Shown: positions 40,631 through 49,870, numbered from the stretch's first letter. The stretch is 64,000 bases of DNA from Desulfosporosinus sp. (GCA_031292095.1 JARLHU010000234.1:21496-85495), one strand, 5' to 3'. Made by a program: numbers and translations. Notes: generated from the sequence alone by a model not told the origin.

Positions 40631-40784
40631 CGAGGTTCGATATTCGAAGTTCGAGGTACGATCTTGAATTCGATTCTGCGAATCGAAGAACGGAATTGGA
40701 CTTATAATTTTATATTAGATTTGAATTACTATGCGAGCTCTGTTTGCTTCGTTTCGAACTTCGAACATCGAACCTCGCACATCG
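40631..40784. repeat. Heptamer inverted repeat, fliQ-fliR intergenic
   Basis: CGAGGTT-CGATATT-CGAAGTT-CGAGGTA-CGATCTT and reverse complement of 3' arm CGATGTG-CGAGGTT-CGATGTT-CGAAGTT. Confidence 0.88.
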
Positions 40785-40802
40785 AATAGGGGGTGTAGGG
40801 AT

Positions 40803-41582
40803 ATGGGGCTGACCGAACTTCTCCAATGGAACATCTCATTATTTCTGCTAATCTTGTCCCGTTGGGCTGGCATGATCATGCTTGCTCCGGTTTTTGGTGC
40901 TAGAGAGGTTCCGGGAGTCGTGAAACTAATTTTGGTGGCGAGCCTATCTTTAATTGTCTATCCCTTGATTTCTGCGGCCAAGCCGTCAATTCCCAGCGAA
41001 CTATTGCCCTATATTGCAATCGTGATCAAGGAAGTTTTTGTCGGCTTGGTCATCGGTTTTGTGATTTATACATTAACCGCCATTTTACAAGGAGCGGGGC
41101 AGTTACTTGATTTTCAAATGGGTTTTACGATGGGGGCCGCAATTGACCCGGTTTATGGGGTGCAAAGCCCTATGATGGGTAACTTCCAGATGATATTAGC
41201 TACGATGCTTTTATTGGCCACCAATTCTCATCACTATCTCATCGCCGCTATGGTCAAGAGTTATGTCTATATTCCGATTAATCCTTCTTCCTTGCCCGCC
41301 GATATTACCTTTTACGTTCAGCTCGTTGCTCATGTGTTTGCTTTAGCGATTCAAATAGCATTACCTGTCTTTGGAGCCCTTCTAGTTTCAGATGTCGGTG
41401 TGGGGCTTTTGTCTAGGACAGTACCCCAACTCAATATTTTTTCGGTTGTTTTCCCAGTGAAAATTATTTTCGGATTTACCATTCTCTTCCTTTCGATTCC
41501 CTTTTTTGGGGAAGCCGTAGCGCATCTCTTTAATCTGAACATGTCTTGGGTTTTAGAACTTTATCAGGGGTGGAAGCAATGA
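40803..41582 (+). CDS. fliR: Flagellar export protein FliR
   Basis: MGLTELLQWNISLFLLILSRWAGMIMLAPVFGAREVPGVVKL; start after GGGGGTGTAGGG, not the track start which lies in the repeat. Confidence 0.94.
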   Translation: MGLTELLQWNISLFLLILSRWAGMIMLAPVFGAREVPGVVKLILVASLSLIVYPLISAAKPSIPSELLPYIAIVIKEVFVGLVIGFVIYTLTAILQGAGQLLDFQMGFTMGAAIDPVYGVQSPMMGNFQMILATMLLLATNSHHYLIAAMVKSYVYIPINPSSLPADITFYVQLVAHVFALAIQIALPVFGALLVSDVGVGLLSRTVPQLNIFSVVFPVKIIFGFTILFLSIPFFGEAVAHLFNLNMSWVLELYQGWKQ

Positions 41583-42634
41583 GCGAAAAAAAACATGCAG
41601 CCACGCCCAAGCGTAGACAGGACGCGCGTAAAAAGGGCCAGATTTTCAAAAGCCAGGAAGTAATCTCAGCCTTCATGCTCTTAGGCCTCGTAGCCGTTCT
41701 CAAATACTGGCTACCGACCATGTTACAGCGCATGGAGCAGCTTTTTCCTTATATGTTAGGTCTTTCCTCAGAGTGGACCGAACTTTCGGTGTCAAGTCTG
41801 ATGCTGAACATTCTTTGGCTGGGGATACAAATCATGTGGCCTATTTTTGGTACAGGGGTAGTGATTGCCTTAGCATCAAATTATATCCAAGTTGGTATTC
41901 TCTTTACTGGGGAGTCCATGAAACCTCAAATTTCCCGCCTTAGCTTGGTTAGTGGTGCAAAACGGATGTTTGGTGTTAAGGCCTGGACTGAATTAGCGAA
42001 ATCTCTGGCCAAAGTGATCCTGATTGGATATTTCCTTTATGCAAGTGTACGAGACCGGTTGCAAATCTATCCCGCTTTGCAACAACTCGATGTTGGACAA
42101 GGAGCTATTTTTCTAGGTCAAGCCTTAATAGAACTTGCCTGGAAGATCTCAATTTCTTTTTTTCTTTTGGCCGCACTAGATTATCTCTATCAGCGGTGGG
42201 ACTATGAAAAAAACTTGCGGATGTCTCACGAAGAATTAAAACAGGAATATAGACAATCCGAGGGGAATCCGGAACTAAAAAATGAAATTAAGAAACGACA
42301 ACGCGCCATGGCTATGAGCCGGATGATGCAGGATATGAAAAAGGCGGATGTTGTGGTTACCAACCCAACTCATTTTGCGGTGGCCCTACGATATGACTTA
42401 AAAGTACAGAAAGCACCCTACGTGGTCGCCAAAGGGCAAGATCAAGTCGCCCTCCGCATGCGGGAATTGGCGAAAGAATATGACCTTGTGATTATGGAAA
42501 ATAAGCCGCTAGCACGTGCTCTTTATGCTCAGGTGGATATTGGGCAGGGAATTCCAGCGGATCTTTATAAAGCAGTTGCCGAGGTTTTGGCATTTGTGTA
42601 TCGGTTAAAGAAAAAGAAGCCCTCGACGGGGTAG
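41579..42634 (+). CDS. flhB: Flagellar export protein FlhB
   Basis: SEKKHAATPKRRQDARKKGQIFKSQEV; autocleavage NPTHFAVALRYD. Confidence 0.97.
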   Translation: MSEKKHAATPKRRQDARKKGQIFKSQEVISAFMLLGLVAVLKYWLPTMLQRMEQLFPYMLGLSSEWTELSVSSLMLNILWLGIQIMWPIFGTGVVIALASNYIQVGILFTGESMKPQISRLSLVSGAKRMFGVKAWTELAKSLAKVILIGYFLYASVRDRLQIYPALQQLDVGQGAIFLGQALIELAWKISISFFLLAALDYLYQRWDYEKNLRMSHEELKQEYRQSEGNPELKNEIKKRQRAMAMSRMMQDMKKADVVVTNPTHFAVALRYDLKVQKAPYVVAKGQDQVALRMRELAKEYDLVIMENKPLARALYAQVDIGQGIPADLYKAVAEVLAFVYRLKKKKPSTG

Positions 42635-42812
42635 GGAATAAAATTTAATTGCACGTTCACCAAAGCTCCGGAGCGGCTCACTTGTTGGAGAAGCTAACGC
42701 CCCAAACCTCTGGGCTTTCTGAATGTAAACCGTGGTGCGTCTTCACGCTTCGCCAACTGCACTCGCACGCTCCTCCCGCTTAATGGTTCTCTTTGCAATT
42801 AAATTTCATTCC
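42635..42812. mobile_element. MITE-like element (178 bp) with 19-bp terminal inverted repeats
   Basis: GGAATAAAATTTAATTGCA ... TGCAATTAAATTTCATTCC (18/19); internal AAACCTCTGGGCTTTCTG..GTGAACCG-like core shared with the 62.8 kb element. Confidence 0.65.
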
Positions 42813-42896
42813 TGGGCTAGGATACGACGTCGGATTGGAACGTCGTTGGCTTGGATACCGGGGATTACGACGGGGAGGCGAAGCGAAATGCCGTCG

Positions 42897-43203
42897 CTAA
42901 GTCCAGACGACGAATCCAGAGTTGCCTAAACCCCTTAGAACCAAACCCGAGGAGTAACTTAGCCTAGAAAGCACGCAAAGCGAATTTGCGTAAACGTACG
43001 CAAACAGCGTGATATGCAACAAGAACCGTCCCCAGTTGCATCCAAGTTCGCACTACGTACTAAGCCCAGACGACGAATCCAGAGTTGCCTAAACCCCTTA
43101 GAATCAAACCCGAGGAGTAACTTAGCCTAGAAAGCACGCAAAGCGAATTTGCGTAAACGCACGCAAACAGCGTGATATGCAACAAGAACCGTCCCTAGTT
43201 GCG
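42897..43203. repeat. Two tandem copies of a ~140-bp repeat, period 163 bp
   Basis: CTAAG(T/C)CCAGACGACGAATCCAGAGTTGCCTAAACCCCTTAGAA...GCAACAAGAACCGTCCC at 42897 and 43060, about 4 differences in ~140 nt. Confidence 0.9.
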
Positions 43204-43238
43204 TACCTACTTGCATTCGTACCCACGACCCGAGACCA

Positions 43239-43414
43239 GAGGAGGTTTCTTAGCTTAGAGAAGCACTTTAGTGGAATCGCGTCAATGAGCGCAGTCGATA
43301 AGGCGTTAAGAAACGCAACGGTTCACATGCAGAAAGCCCAGAGGTTTTGCGTTTTAGCCTTAGCGACAAGCGAATAGCGATGGAACGCGTGCGAACGTGC
43401 TAAGAAACTTCCTC
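43239..43414. mobile_element. MITE-like element (176 bp)
   Basis: Terminal inverted repeats GAGGAGGTTTCTTAGC ... GCTAAGAAACTTCCTC (15/16); inverted homolog at 62779..63060. Confidence 0.7.
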
Positions 43415-43444
43415 TATGCAACAAGAACCGTCCCCAGTTGCATA
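43415..43444. repeat. Third copy of TATGCAACAAGAACCGTCCCCAGTTGCATA motif
   Basis: Near-identical to 43015-43041 and 43178-43203; 8-bp inverted ends TATGCAAC/GTTGCATA. Confidence 0.85.
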
Positions 43445-43497
43445 CAGCTCTCTCCCGCGTGAGGCAAACCAAGGCAAACTTGAAAGGAGGACCACTC

Positions 43498-45567
43498 ATG
43501 GCTATATCCATAAAGCGTAAATTACTAGATAACACTGACATAATAGCAGCGATGGGAATTGTGGGCATTGTAGTCATGATGGTTGTTCCCTTGCCTGCGG
43601 GATTTTTGGATATTTTAATCACCTTGAATATTTCGGGTTCGGTGCTGACCATGATGCTCGCAGTTTTTGCTGAAGATCCCTTGGAGTTTTCGGCTCTGCC
43701 GTCCCTCTTGTTGATTATGACGTTGTTCCGTTTGTCATTGAATATTTCAACAACTCGTCTTGTTCTGTTGGATGGGTATGCAGTACAGGTCATCCAACAG
43801 TTCGCACAATTCGTGATTCGTGGCAATCTGGTCGTTGGTTTTATAGTATTTGCTATTTTGGTAATTGTGCAATTTGTTGTGATCACTAAAGGGGCAGAAC
43901 GGGTCTCAGAAGTAGCCGCGCGGTTTACCTTAGACGCTATGCCAGGCAAGCAGATGGCGATTGATGCAGACCTTAATGCCGGGATGATCAACGAACAACA
44001 GGCCAGAGATCGGCGTAAAGCGATCCAACAGGAAGCAGATTTTTATGGAGCTATGGATGGCTCCACTAAGTTTATCAAAGGGGATGCTATTGCCGCCATC
44101 ATCATTTTGTTTGTCAATATTATCGGGGGTTTTATTTCCGGAGTTGCAATGCAGGGAATGCCTTTGCTTGAAGCCCTGCAAAAGTATACCATGCTGACCA
44201 TCGGTGACGGTCTCGTCTCTCAGATCCCTGCGCTTCTAATCTCTACAGCGACTGGCTTAGTGGTCACCCGGGCTTCTTCAGATAGAAATCTGGGTGAGGA
44301 TTTGAGCAAGCAACTGTTTCGTAATCCGAAGGCCATGTTCATCACAAGTGGAGTGTTGATCACCTTAGGCTTTCTTGGTTTGCCGAAAGGACCCATGTTT
44401 ATCGTGGCTATTGCTTTACTAGGTGCAGGAGTTATGCTCCAAAAGAGCTCAAAGGTGTCGGTCGTTGAGGGAACGGAAGCTGCTCGTGAATCGGAGCTTG
44501 AAGAGAGCAAGAAACCAGAAAATGTCCTAAACCTTTTACATATTGACCATATGGAACTTGAGCTGGGCTATGCGCTGATCGCCTTGGTCGATGTCCAGCA
44601 AGGAGGAGATTTACTGGATCGGATTGTTCTTATCCGTCGTCAAATTGCCAGTGAGCTTGGATTTATCGTGCCGGTGATTCGGGTTCGTGATAATATGAAT
44701 TTGCAGCCCAACCAATATGTTATAAAAATCCGAGGCTCAGAAATTGCTACCGGCGAAATTCTGGCAGACCATTATATGGCCATGAGCAGTGGGTTTGACG
44801 ATGATACCATTCCTGGTATCCCAACCAAAGAACCCGCCTTTGGTCTTGATGCTAAATGGATTAGTGCCATGTACAGAGAACAGGCCGAGTTGAATGGGTG
44901 GATGGTGGTGGATGCTCCAACTGTTCTCGCGACACATATCACAGAAGTGATAAAGACGCAAGCCTGGGAGATCCTAAACCGTCAAGATGTCAAAACTCTC
45001 ATTGATCATGCTAAGGAACAAGCCCCTGCAGTAGTGGAAGAGTTAATTCCGGACATACTAAGTCTTGGCCAGGTGCAGAAAGTTCTAGAGAACTTGCTGC
45101 ATGAACGCGTATCGATTCGGGATATGGTTTCGATATTGGAAACCCTTGCCGATCAGGCTCAAATTACCAAAGATCTGGATCGTTTGACCGAACATGTCAG
45201 GCAGGCCTTAGCTCGGCAGATTTTACAACCGCTCGTTGGTAAAGATAAAAAGCTACCAGTGATTACCTTGGATCCAAAGATTGAACAACAAATCTTAGAC
45301 AGTATCCAGCCGTCCGATTATGGCACTTATCTGGCGTTGGATCCGAAGATCTTGCAGTTGCTCGTGCAAAACCTCTCGCGTGAAGTTGAAAAGGTTATGC
45401 TTAAGGGGTTTACACCAGTGATTGTTTGCGCTCCACTGGTGAGAATTAATTTGAAACGAGTGACAGAGCGTCAACTTCCACAACTTATGGTACTTTCATA
45501 TAACGAATTAGTCCAAGGAGTAGAAGTGCAAGCTGTAGGAATGGTGGGGATAGATCATGCGAGTTAG
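43498..45567 (+). CDS. flhA: Flagellar export protein FlhA
   Basis: IVVMMVVPLPAGFLDILITLNISGSVLTMM...SALPSLLLIMTLFRLSLNISTTRLVLLDG; start after GAAAGGAGGACC. Confidence 0.97.
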   Translation: MAISIKRKLLDNTDIIAAMGIVGIVVMMVVPLPAGFLDILITLNISGSVLTMMLAVFAEDPLEFSALPSLLLIMTLFRLSLNISTTRLVLLDGYAVQVIQQFAQFVIRGNLVVGFIVFAILVIVQFVVITKGAERVSEVAARFTLDAMPGKQMAIDADLNAGMINEQQARDRRKAIQQEADFYGAMDGSTKFIKGDAIAAIIILFVNIIGGFISGVAMQGMPLLEALQKYTMLTIGDGLVSQIPALLISTATGLVVTRASSDRNLGEDLSKQLFRNPKAMFITSGVLITLGFLGLPKGPMFIVAIALLGAGVMLQKSSKVSVVEGTEAARESELEESKKPENVLNLLHIDHMELELGYALIALVDVQQGGDLLDRIVLIRRQIASELGFIVPVIRVRDNMNLQPNQYVIKIRGSEIATGEILADHYMAMSSGFDDDTIPGIPTKEPAFGLDAKWISAMYREQAELNGWMVVDAPTVLATHITEVIKTQAWEILNRQDVKTLIDHAKEQAPAVVEELIPDILSLGQVQKVLENLLHERVSIRDMVSILETLADQAQITKDLDRLTEHVRQALARQILQPLVGKDKKLPVITLDPKIEQQILDSIQPSDYGTYLALDPKILQLLVQNLSREVEKVMLKGFTPVIVCAPLVRINLKRVTERQLPQLMVLSYNELVQGVEVQAVGMVGIDHAS

Positions 45568-46846
45568 ACGATTTGTAGGGGATAATGTGGCGGAAACCGT
45601 GGGCAAAGTGAAACGGGAACTGGGACCCGAAGCGGTCATCCTCCAGACACGCGAGTTTCGAGAGGGCGGATTTTTTGGTTTCTTTGGCAAGCTAAAGGTG
45701 GAAATTACGGCTGCCATTGAAGAGAATCCAGTAGCCGCCGGCGGTTTCTCGACTGAGAGACTTTCGAGGGAGAGGATTCCGATGGAGAGAATCCCGGCTG
45801 AGAGGATCCCGGCTGAGAGGATTCCAGCTGAGAGAATTCCAGTCGAGAGAATTCCGACTGAGAAACCTCCGGTTGAGATGCCTCCAGCTGAGAGACAAGC
45901 GTATTATGTCGATGAAGTAAAGCCCCAGCAAATGTCTGTGCCTGATGCTAGGCAGCCAATTAGGCAGGATGAACTACAATTGATGCGTCTGGCACTGGAG
46001 AAAATTGAGGAGCAGATGGAAGGGCTTGGCGAAGATAAGAAAGGTGTTTGGCCGGCTGTCCTCCAAAGATGGGCGGATCATTTGCGTGACCGTGGAATCA
46101 ATGAAAATTTGGTCAAGCGTCTAATTCGGAAAGTGCAAGAGACAGTGCCGGAGGAGGAGTGGGGCAACGATTCCCAGGTATACGTCCAAATTGAGGCTAG
46201 TGTCCGCAAAATATGTGAACCGATAGCGCTTATCCAGCCAGGGACAGATCGGCCCAAGATTGTTGCCTTAATTGGACCAACAGGTGTGGGGAAAACAACG
46301 ACGATTGGCAAGTTGGCGGCCGGATTTAGTATTGTTGATAAACGCAAAGTTGCTTTAATCACCGTAGATACCTATCGAGTGGCCGCAGTAGAGCAACTGA
46401 AAACGTTTGGCGAATTCATTGGGGTACCTGTTGAAGTGGCAATGACGCCCTCGGGGCTGCGTGAGGCACTTAATCATCATATGGATAAAGAACTTATTTT
46501 TATTGATACGGCTGGACGAAGCCCACACCATGATTTACACATGTCTGAATTGCGCGCCTTTTTAGCTAAGGCTCAACCAGATTTTACAATGCTTGTCATG
46601 AGTGCGACCACTCAGTCTGCGGACCAACTTCAGATTTACCAGAGCTTCAAAGCCTTGACGACTCATCTCATCTTTACAAAATTAGATGAAACAGTGCGAG
46701 CTGGGTCAATTCTAAATCTCTTGGGCAAGATAACGATTCCTACGGCTTATTTGACGAACGGTCAAAATGTCCCAGATGATATTGAGGCAGCGACTCCAAG
46801 CATTTTGGCGCGCTATGTGATTGGGAAGGAGATGCCGCATGCATGA
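45557..46846 (+). CDS. flhF: Flagellar SRP-like GTPase FlhF
   Basis: GPTGVGKTTTIGKLAAGF, VDTYRVAAVEQLKTFGE, IDTAGRSPHH. Confidence 0.96.
   Translation: MRVRRFVGDNVAETVGKVKRELGPEAVILQTREFREGGFFGFFGKLKVEITAAIEENPVAAGGFSTERLSRERIPMERIPAERIPAERIPAERIPVERIPTEKPPVEMPPAERQAYYVDEVKPQQMSVPDARQPIRQDELQLMRLALEKIEEQMEGLGEDKKGVWPAVLQRWADHLRDRGINENLVKRLIRKVQETVPEEEWGNDSQVYVQIEASVRKICEPIALIQPGTDRPKIVALIGPTGVGKTTTIGKLAAGFSIVDKRKVALITVDTYRVAAVEQLKTFGEFIGVPVEVAMTPSGLREALNHHMDKELIFIDTAGRSPHHDLHMSELRAFLAKAQPDFTMLVMSATTQSADQLQIYQSFKALTTHLIFTKLDETVRAGSILNLLGKITIPTAYLTNGQNVPDDIEAATPSILARYVIGKEMPHA
45755..45889 (+). repeat. 15-bp tandem repeat encoding ERIPA-type pentapeptides in FlhF
   Basis: ERLSR-ERIPM-ERIPA-ERIPA-ERIPA-ERIPV-ERIPT-EKPPV-EMPPA. 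Confidence 0.9.
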
Positions 46847-47702
46847 TCAAGCGAGCGCTTTGCGTGTTTTAGCCTCGGACGAGAACCGCAAACAAAACAA
46901 AATGAGAGTTCTTGCTGTGACCAGCGGTAAAGGGGGAGTAGGGAAAACTAATCTTACGGTGAATTTGGCCCTGGCTCTGGCTGAACATGGGCAACGTGTC
47001 TTGATTCTTGATGGAGATTTAGGGCTGGCAAACGTGGACATTGCGTTTGGTCTTACTGCACGATATACGATCGAGCATTTATTATCCGGAGAAAAAACGA
47101 TTGAAGAGATTATCCTGCCTGGTCCCAGGGGAATAGGGATAATCCCGGGAGGATCCGGTGTTCAAGGACTTGCCAATTTAGAACGGGATAAACTGACGTT
47201 TGTCTTAGCGAATTTGGGACGAATCGAGAAAATGGCTGATCTGCTCATTATTGATACGGGAGCGGGACTCGGACATACGGTAATGAATTTTTTACAGGCC
47301 GCCGATGATGTTATTATGGTGACAACTCCGGAACCAACTGCGTTGACTGATGCGTATGGTGTGTTAAAAACGTTGCGGAAAGAAGCCGGCGAAGTACCAA
47401 TTCATGTCGTGGTCAATCGGGTGCGGTCTGAAGCTGACGCCCAGGCAACCTTTAAACGGTTGGAAACTGCCGTGAATAAATTCTTAAATGGTTCGCTTAA
47501 TTTTATTGGGTGGGTTTATGATGACCCGCTCGTAGGACGCTCGATCATGCAGCAGGAACCTTTGGGAATTAGTTTTCCGGAAAGTTCAGCGTATCGTTGT
47601 ATTCAGTGGATAGCTGGTACTTTTGCAGGGATTTATCTTAATCCTCCTCGTCCGGCTAGCGGTGTGCGGGGCTTTTTGAGTAAATTGTTGCGGTCGTTTT
47701 AG
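46839..47702 (+). CDS. flhG: MinD-like ATPase FlhG/YlxH
   Basis: AVTSGKGGVGKTNLTVNLALALAEHGQRVLILDGDLGLANVD. Confidence 0.95.
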   Translation: MHDQASALRVLASDENRKQNKMRVLAVTSGKGGVGKTNLTVNLALALAEHGQRVLILDGDLGLANVDIAFGLTARYTIEHLLSGEKTIEEIILPGPRGIGIIPGGSGVQGLANLERDKLTFVLANLGRIEKMADLLIIDTGAGLGHTVMNFLQAADDVIMVTTPEPTALTDAYGVLKTLRKEAGEVPIHVVVNRVRSEADAQATFKRLETAVNKFLNGSLNFIGWVYDDPLVGRSIMQQEPLGISFPESSAYRCIQWIAGTFAGIYLNPPRPASGVRGFLSKLLRSF

Positions 47703-47708
47703 AGTGAT

Positions 47709-47731
47709 CGATATTCGAACCCTGAATATCG
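47709..47731. repeat. Short heptamer-type hairpin, flhG-pilZ intergenic
   Basis: CGATATTCGAACCCTGAATATCG. Confidence 0.6.
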
Positions 47732-47747
47732 AAAAGGAGGTGATAAT

Positions 47748-48377
47748 TTGTCGTATAAGGAGAAGTTTTTACCTGGCCTCGCGGTGGAACTGATCGTTTT
47801 GGAGGGGGAGTATGAAGGGAAATATCGGACACGCATTGAAGAAGTAGGAGAAAAAACGATCTCGGTCGGTGCACCGCTGGTCCCTTTACGCGAGGGAACG
47901 AGTGTTAGACTGATATTATGGGACAAAGTGGCTGCCTACGCTCTAGAGTCAACCATTGTGCAACGAATTGCATCGCCGGTTTCATTGTTTATTTTAGAGC
48001 TATCGGATTCTGTGTCTAAAGTCCAACGGCGCAGTTTTGTGCGGGTTCCTGCTATGTTTCCACTGACGTTTGAAACGGTGACTGAGGAGGGGTTGAGTGA
48101 TCTTCATAAGGCGATGATGCTGGACTTAAGTGGTGGGGGGATGCAGTTTTTGACGGAGAAAAAGCTGGAAAATGATGCGGTGATCTATGTACATGTGGCC
48201 TTGCCAAACGGAGATCTGCGGACTCCTGCTCGTGTCAGTCGGTCTGAAAAGACCGAGGACGGTAAACGTTACTTAATTTCAGTGGAATTTGATTACATTG
48301 CGGAACGAGAGCGAGATCGAATTATTCGTTGCGTCTTTGATATACAAAGGGCGATGCGTAAGAAAGGGTTGGTGTAA
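47748..48377 (+). CDS. PilZ-domain flagellar brake (YcgR/YpfB-like) protein
   Basis: QRRSFVRVPAMFPLTFE...MMLDLSGGGMQFLTEKKL (RxxxR...DxSxGG PilZ motif). Confidence 0.9.
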   Translation: MSYKEKFLPGLAVELIVLEGEYEGKYRTRIEEVGEKTISVGAPLVPLREGTSVRLILWDKVAAYALESTIVQRIASPVSLFILELSDSVSKVQRRSFVRVPAMFPLTFETVTEEGLSDLHKAMMLDLSGGGMQFLTEKKLENDAVIYVHVALPNGDLRTPARVSRSEKTEDGKRYLISVEFDYIAERERDRIIRCVFDIQRAMRKKGLV

Positions 48378-48380
48378 AAA

Positions 48381-48977
48381 ATGAACGTTACACAGTTCCA
48401 ACTTGACGCCTTGCGAGAGATTGGGAACATTGGGTCGGGACATGCGGCAACTGCCTTATCTAACCTTTTACAACGCCGCATAGATATGTCTGTTCCGGAG
48501 GTTTGGGTGGTCCCGTTTGAACAAGTTGCAGCTATTGTAGGTCATCTTGACACACCTCAGGCGGTCATCTACGTGAAGGTTGAAGGGGAGGCTTCAGGTA
48601 AAGCTGTCTTTTTATTTCCGGTTGAAAGCGCTGAAATAGTAGTCCAGGCGCTGTTTGGATCAAATGAGTTTAGGGATCTCTATACTGACGAGATGGCACA
48701 ATCCGCTTTGAAGGAAGTTGGGAATATTTTGGTGAGTTCCTTTATCGTTGCTTTAAGTCAACTTTCTGGGATCCCTCTTCAACCTTCCGTACCAGCGTTA
48801 GCGGTAGATATGATCGGTGCGAGTTTAGATGCGATTTTTTTGGAAGAGGGTACGCTGGAGGACACGGTGTTGTTTATTGATACTCAACTCTCTGGGATTC
48901 CTCAGATCGAAGGGCAATTTATCTTTTTGCCAGATGAAGGGTCTTTAGAGAAATTGTTGGGAGCGCTGGGATTATGA
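48381..48977 (+). CDS. cheC: CheY-P phosphatase CheC
   Basis: LDALREIGNIGSGHAATALSNLLQRRIDMSVPEV; ALKEVGNILVSSFIVALSQL. Confidence 0.95.
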   Translation: MNVTQFQLDALREIGNIGSGHAATALSNLLQRRIDMSVPEVWVVPFEQVAAIVGHLDTPQAVIYVKVEGEASGKAVFLFPVESAEIVVQALFGSNEFRDLYTDEMAQSALKEVGNILVSSFIVALSQLSGIPLQPSVPALAVDMIGASLDAIFLEEGTLEDTVLFIDTQLSGIPQIEGQFIFLPDEGSLEKLLGALGL

Positions 48978-49456
48978 ACGTCGTAATTAGCGTGGGAATG
49001 GCTGATTTTAAAACGGCAAGATCTCCTGATATTTTGCTAACTGCCGGTCTAGGGTCCTGTATTGGAATTTGCATTCATGATCCGTTTCTGAAAGTGGGTG
49101 GTATGGCTCACATTATGCTGCCGACGGCTAGTGGAAGTATGGGGGGGAATCCGGCCAAATATGTGGATACTGCGATGGTATTATTGCTCAACGAGATCGC
49201 AGGAATGGGTGGTAATAAATCTCGGCTTAGGGCCAAGATAGCAGGCGGCGCCCAGATGTTTTCTTTTCCGGGAAAACCTCCGGTTCTGAAGATTGGAGAG
49301 CGCAATGCTGAAGCGGTGGAGTTGGAACTGAAAAAGAATGGAATTCCGCTACTTGTGGCGGACGTTGGAGGAAGTTTTGGGCGTACGATTCATTTTGATG
49401 TTGGGACTGGGGAGTTACGTATCCGAACGATCAATCATGGAGAAAAGGTGGTCTGA
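48974..49456 (+). CDS. cheD: Chemoreceptor glutamine deamidase CheD
   Basis: LLTAGLGSCIGICIHDPFLKVGGMAHIMLP; AKIAGGAQMF; DVGGSFGRTIHFDVGTGELRIR. Confidence 0.96.
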   Translation: MNVVISVGMADFKTARSPDILLTAGLGSCIGICIHDPFLKVGGMAHIMLPTASGSMGGNPAKYVDTAMVLLLNEIAGMGGNKSRLRAKIAGGAQMFSFPGKPPVLKIGERNAEAVELELKKNGIPLLVADVGGSFGRTIHFDVGTGELRIRTINHGEKVV

Positions 49457-49848
49457 TGGCCGTCCAAAACAAGGAATTACTTCAGGTCTGGTCTTGGCGT
49501 ATTTCGGTGGGAACGACTTTGATTGTGGTCTCGCTTAGTTGGCTTAATGGGGTGGGAATACTAGACTTGATAGTGCGGGCTGGGATTTCCTTTGCGGTGA
49601 TGTATTTTTTAATCACCGGAGCTATAAACTTGTTTGAAAAGATGGCCCTTCAGAAACCCCAGGAGCAACGGCCTAGTTCGACTGCCGAGCGTGGTGGTTT
49701 GATTGATATCGCTCTGGGAGAAGAGGAACCTCACAAATCTGAGGTGCCCGATGCGAAATTTGCCGGACAGATAGACCAAGATTTGAGTTCAGGGCTACCT
49801 GACAGTAAAAGACAAGCGGAAATTGTGCGCAAAATGGGTTGGGAATAA
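49456..49848 (+). CDS. Hypothetical membrane protein between cheD and sigD
   Basis: Two hydrophobic segments then acidic tail; translationally coupled to cheD. Confidence 0.65.
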   Translation: MAVQNKELLQVWSWRISVGTTLIVVSLSWLNGVGILDLIVRAGISFAVMYFLITGAINLFEKMALQKPQEQRPSSTAERGGLIDIALGEEEPHKSEVPDAKFAGQIDQDLSSGLPDSKRQAEIVRKMGWE

Positions 49849-49870
49849 TCGATAAGGGGGTGAGCTAGAC

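Noticed and set aside
40731-40802. N-terminal extension of FliR in the ORF track (MRALFASFRTSNIEPRTSNRGCRD)
   Set aside because: Translates the heptamer repeat arm; conserved FliR start is at 40803 with RBS just upstream
42732-43377. ORFs 42732..42929 and 43177..43377 between flhB and flhA
   Set aside because: Fall wholly within repeat/MITE-like sequence; no protein family resemblance and no SD
27793-43444. CRISPR array interpretation of repeats
   Set aside because: Heptamer units are contiguous without spacers, the 163-bp direct repeats are long and only two, and there are no cas genes in the window
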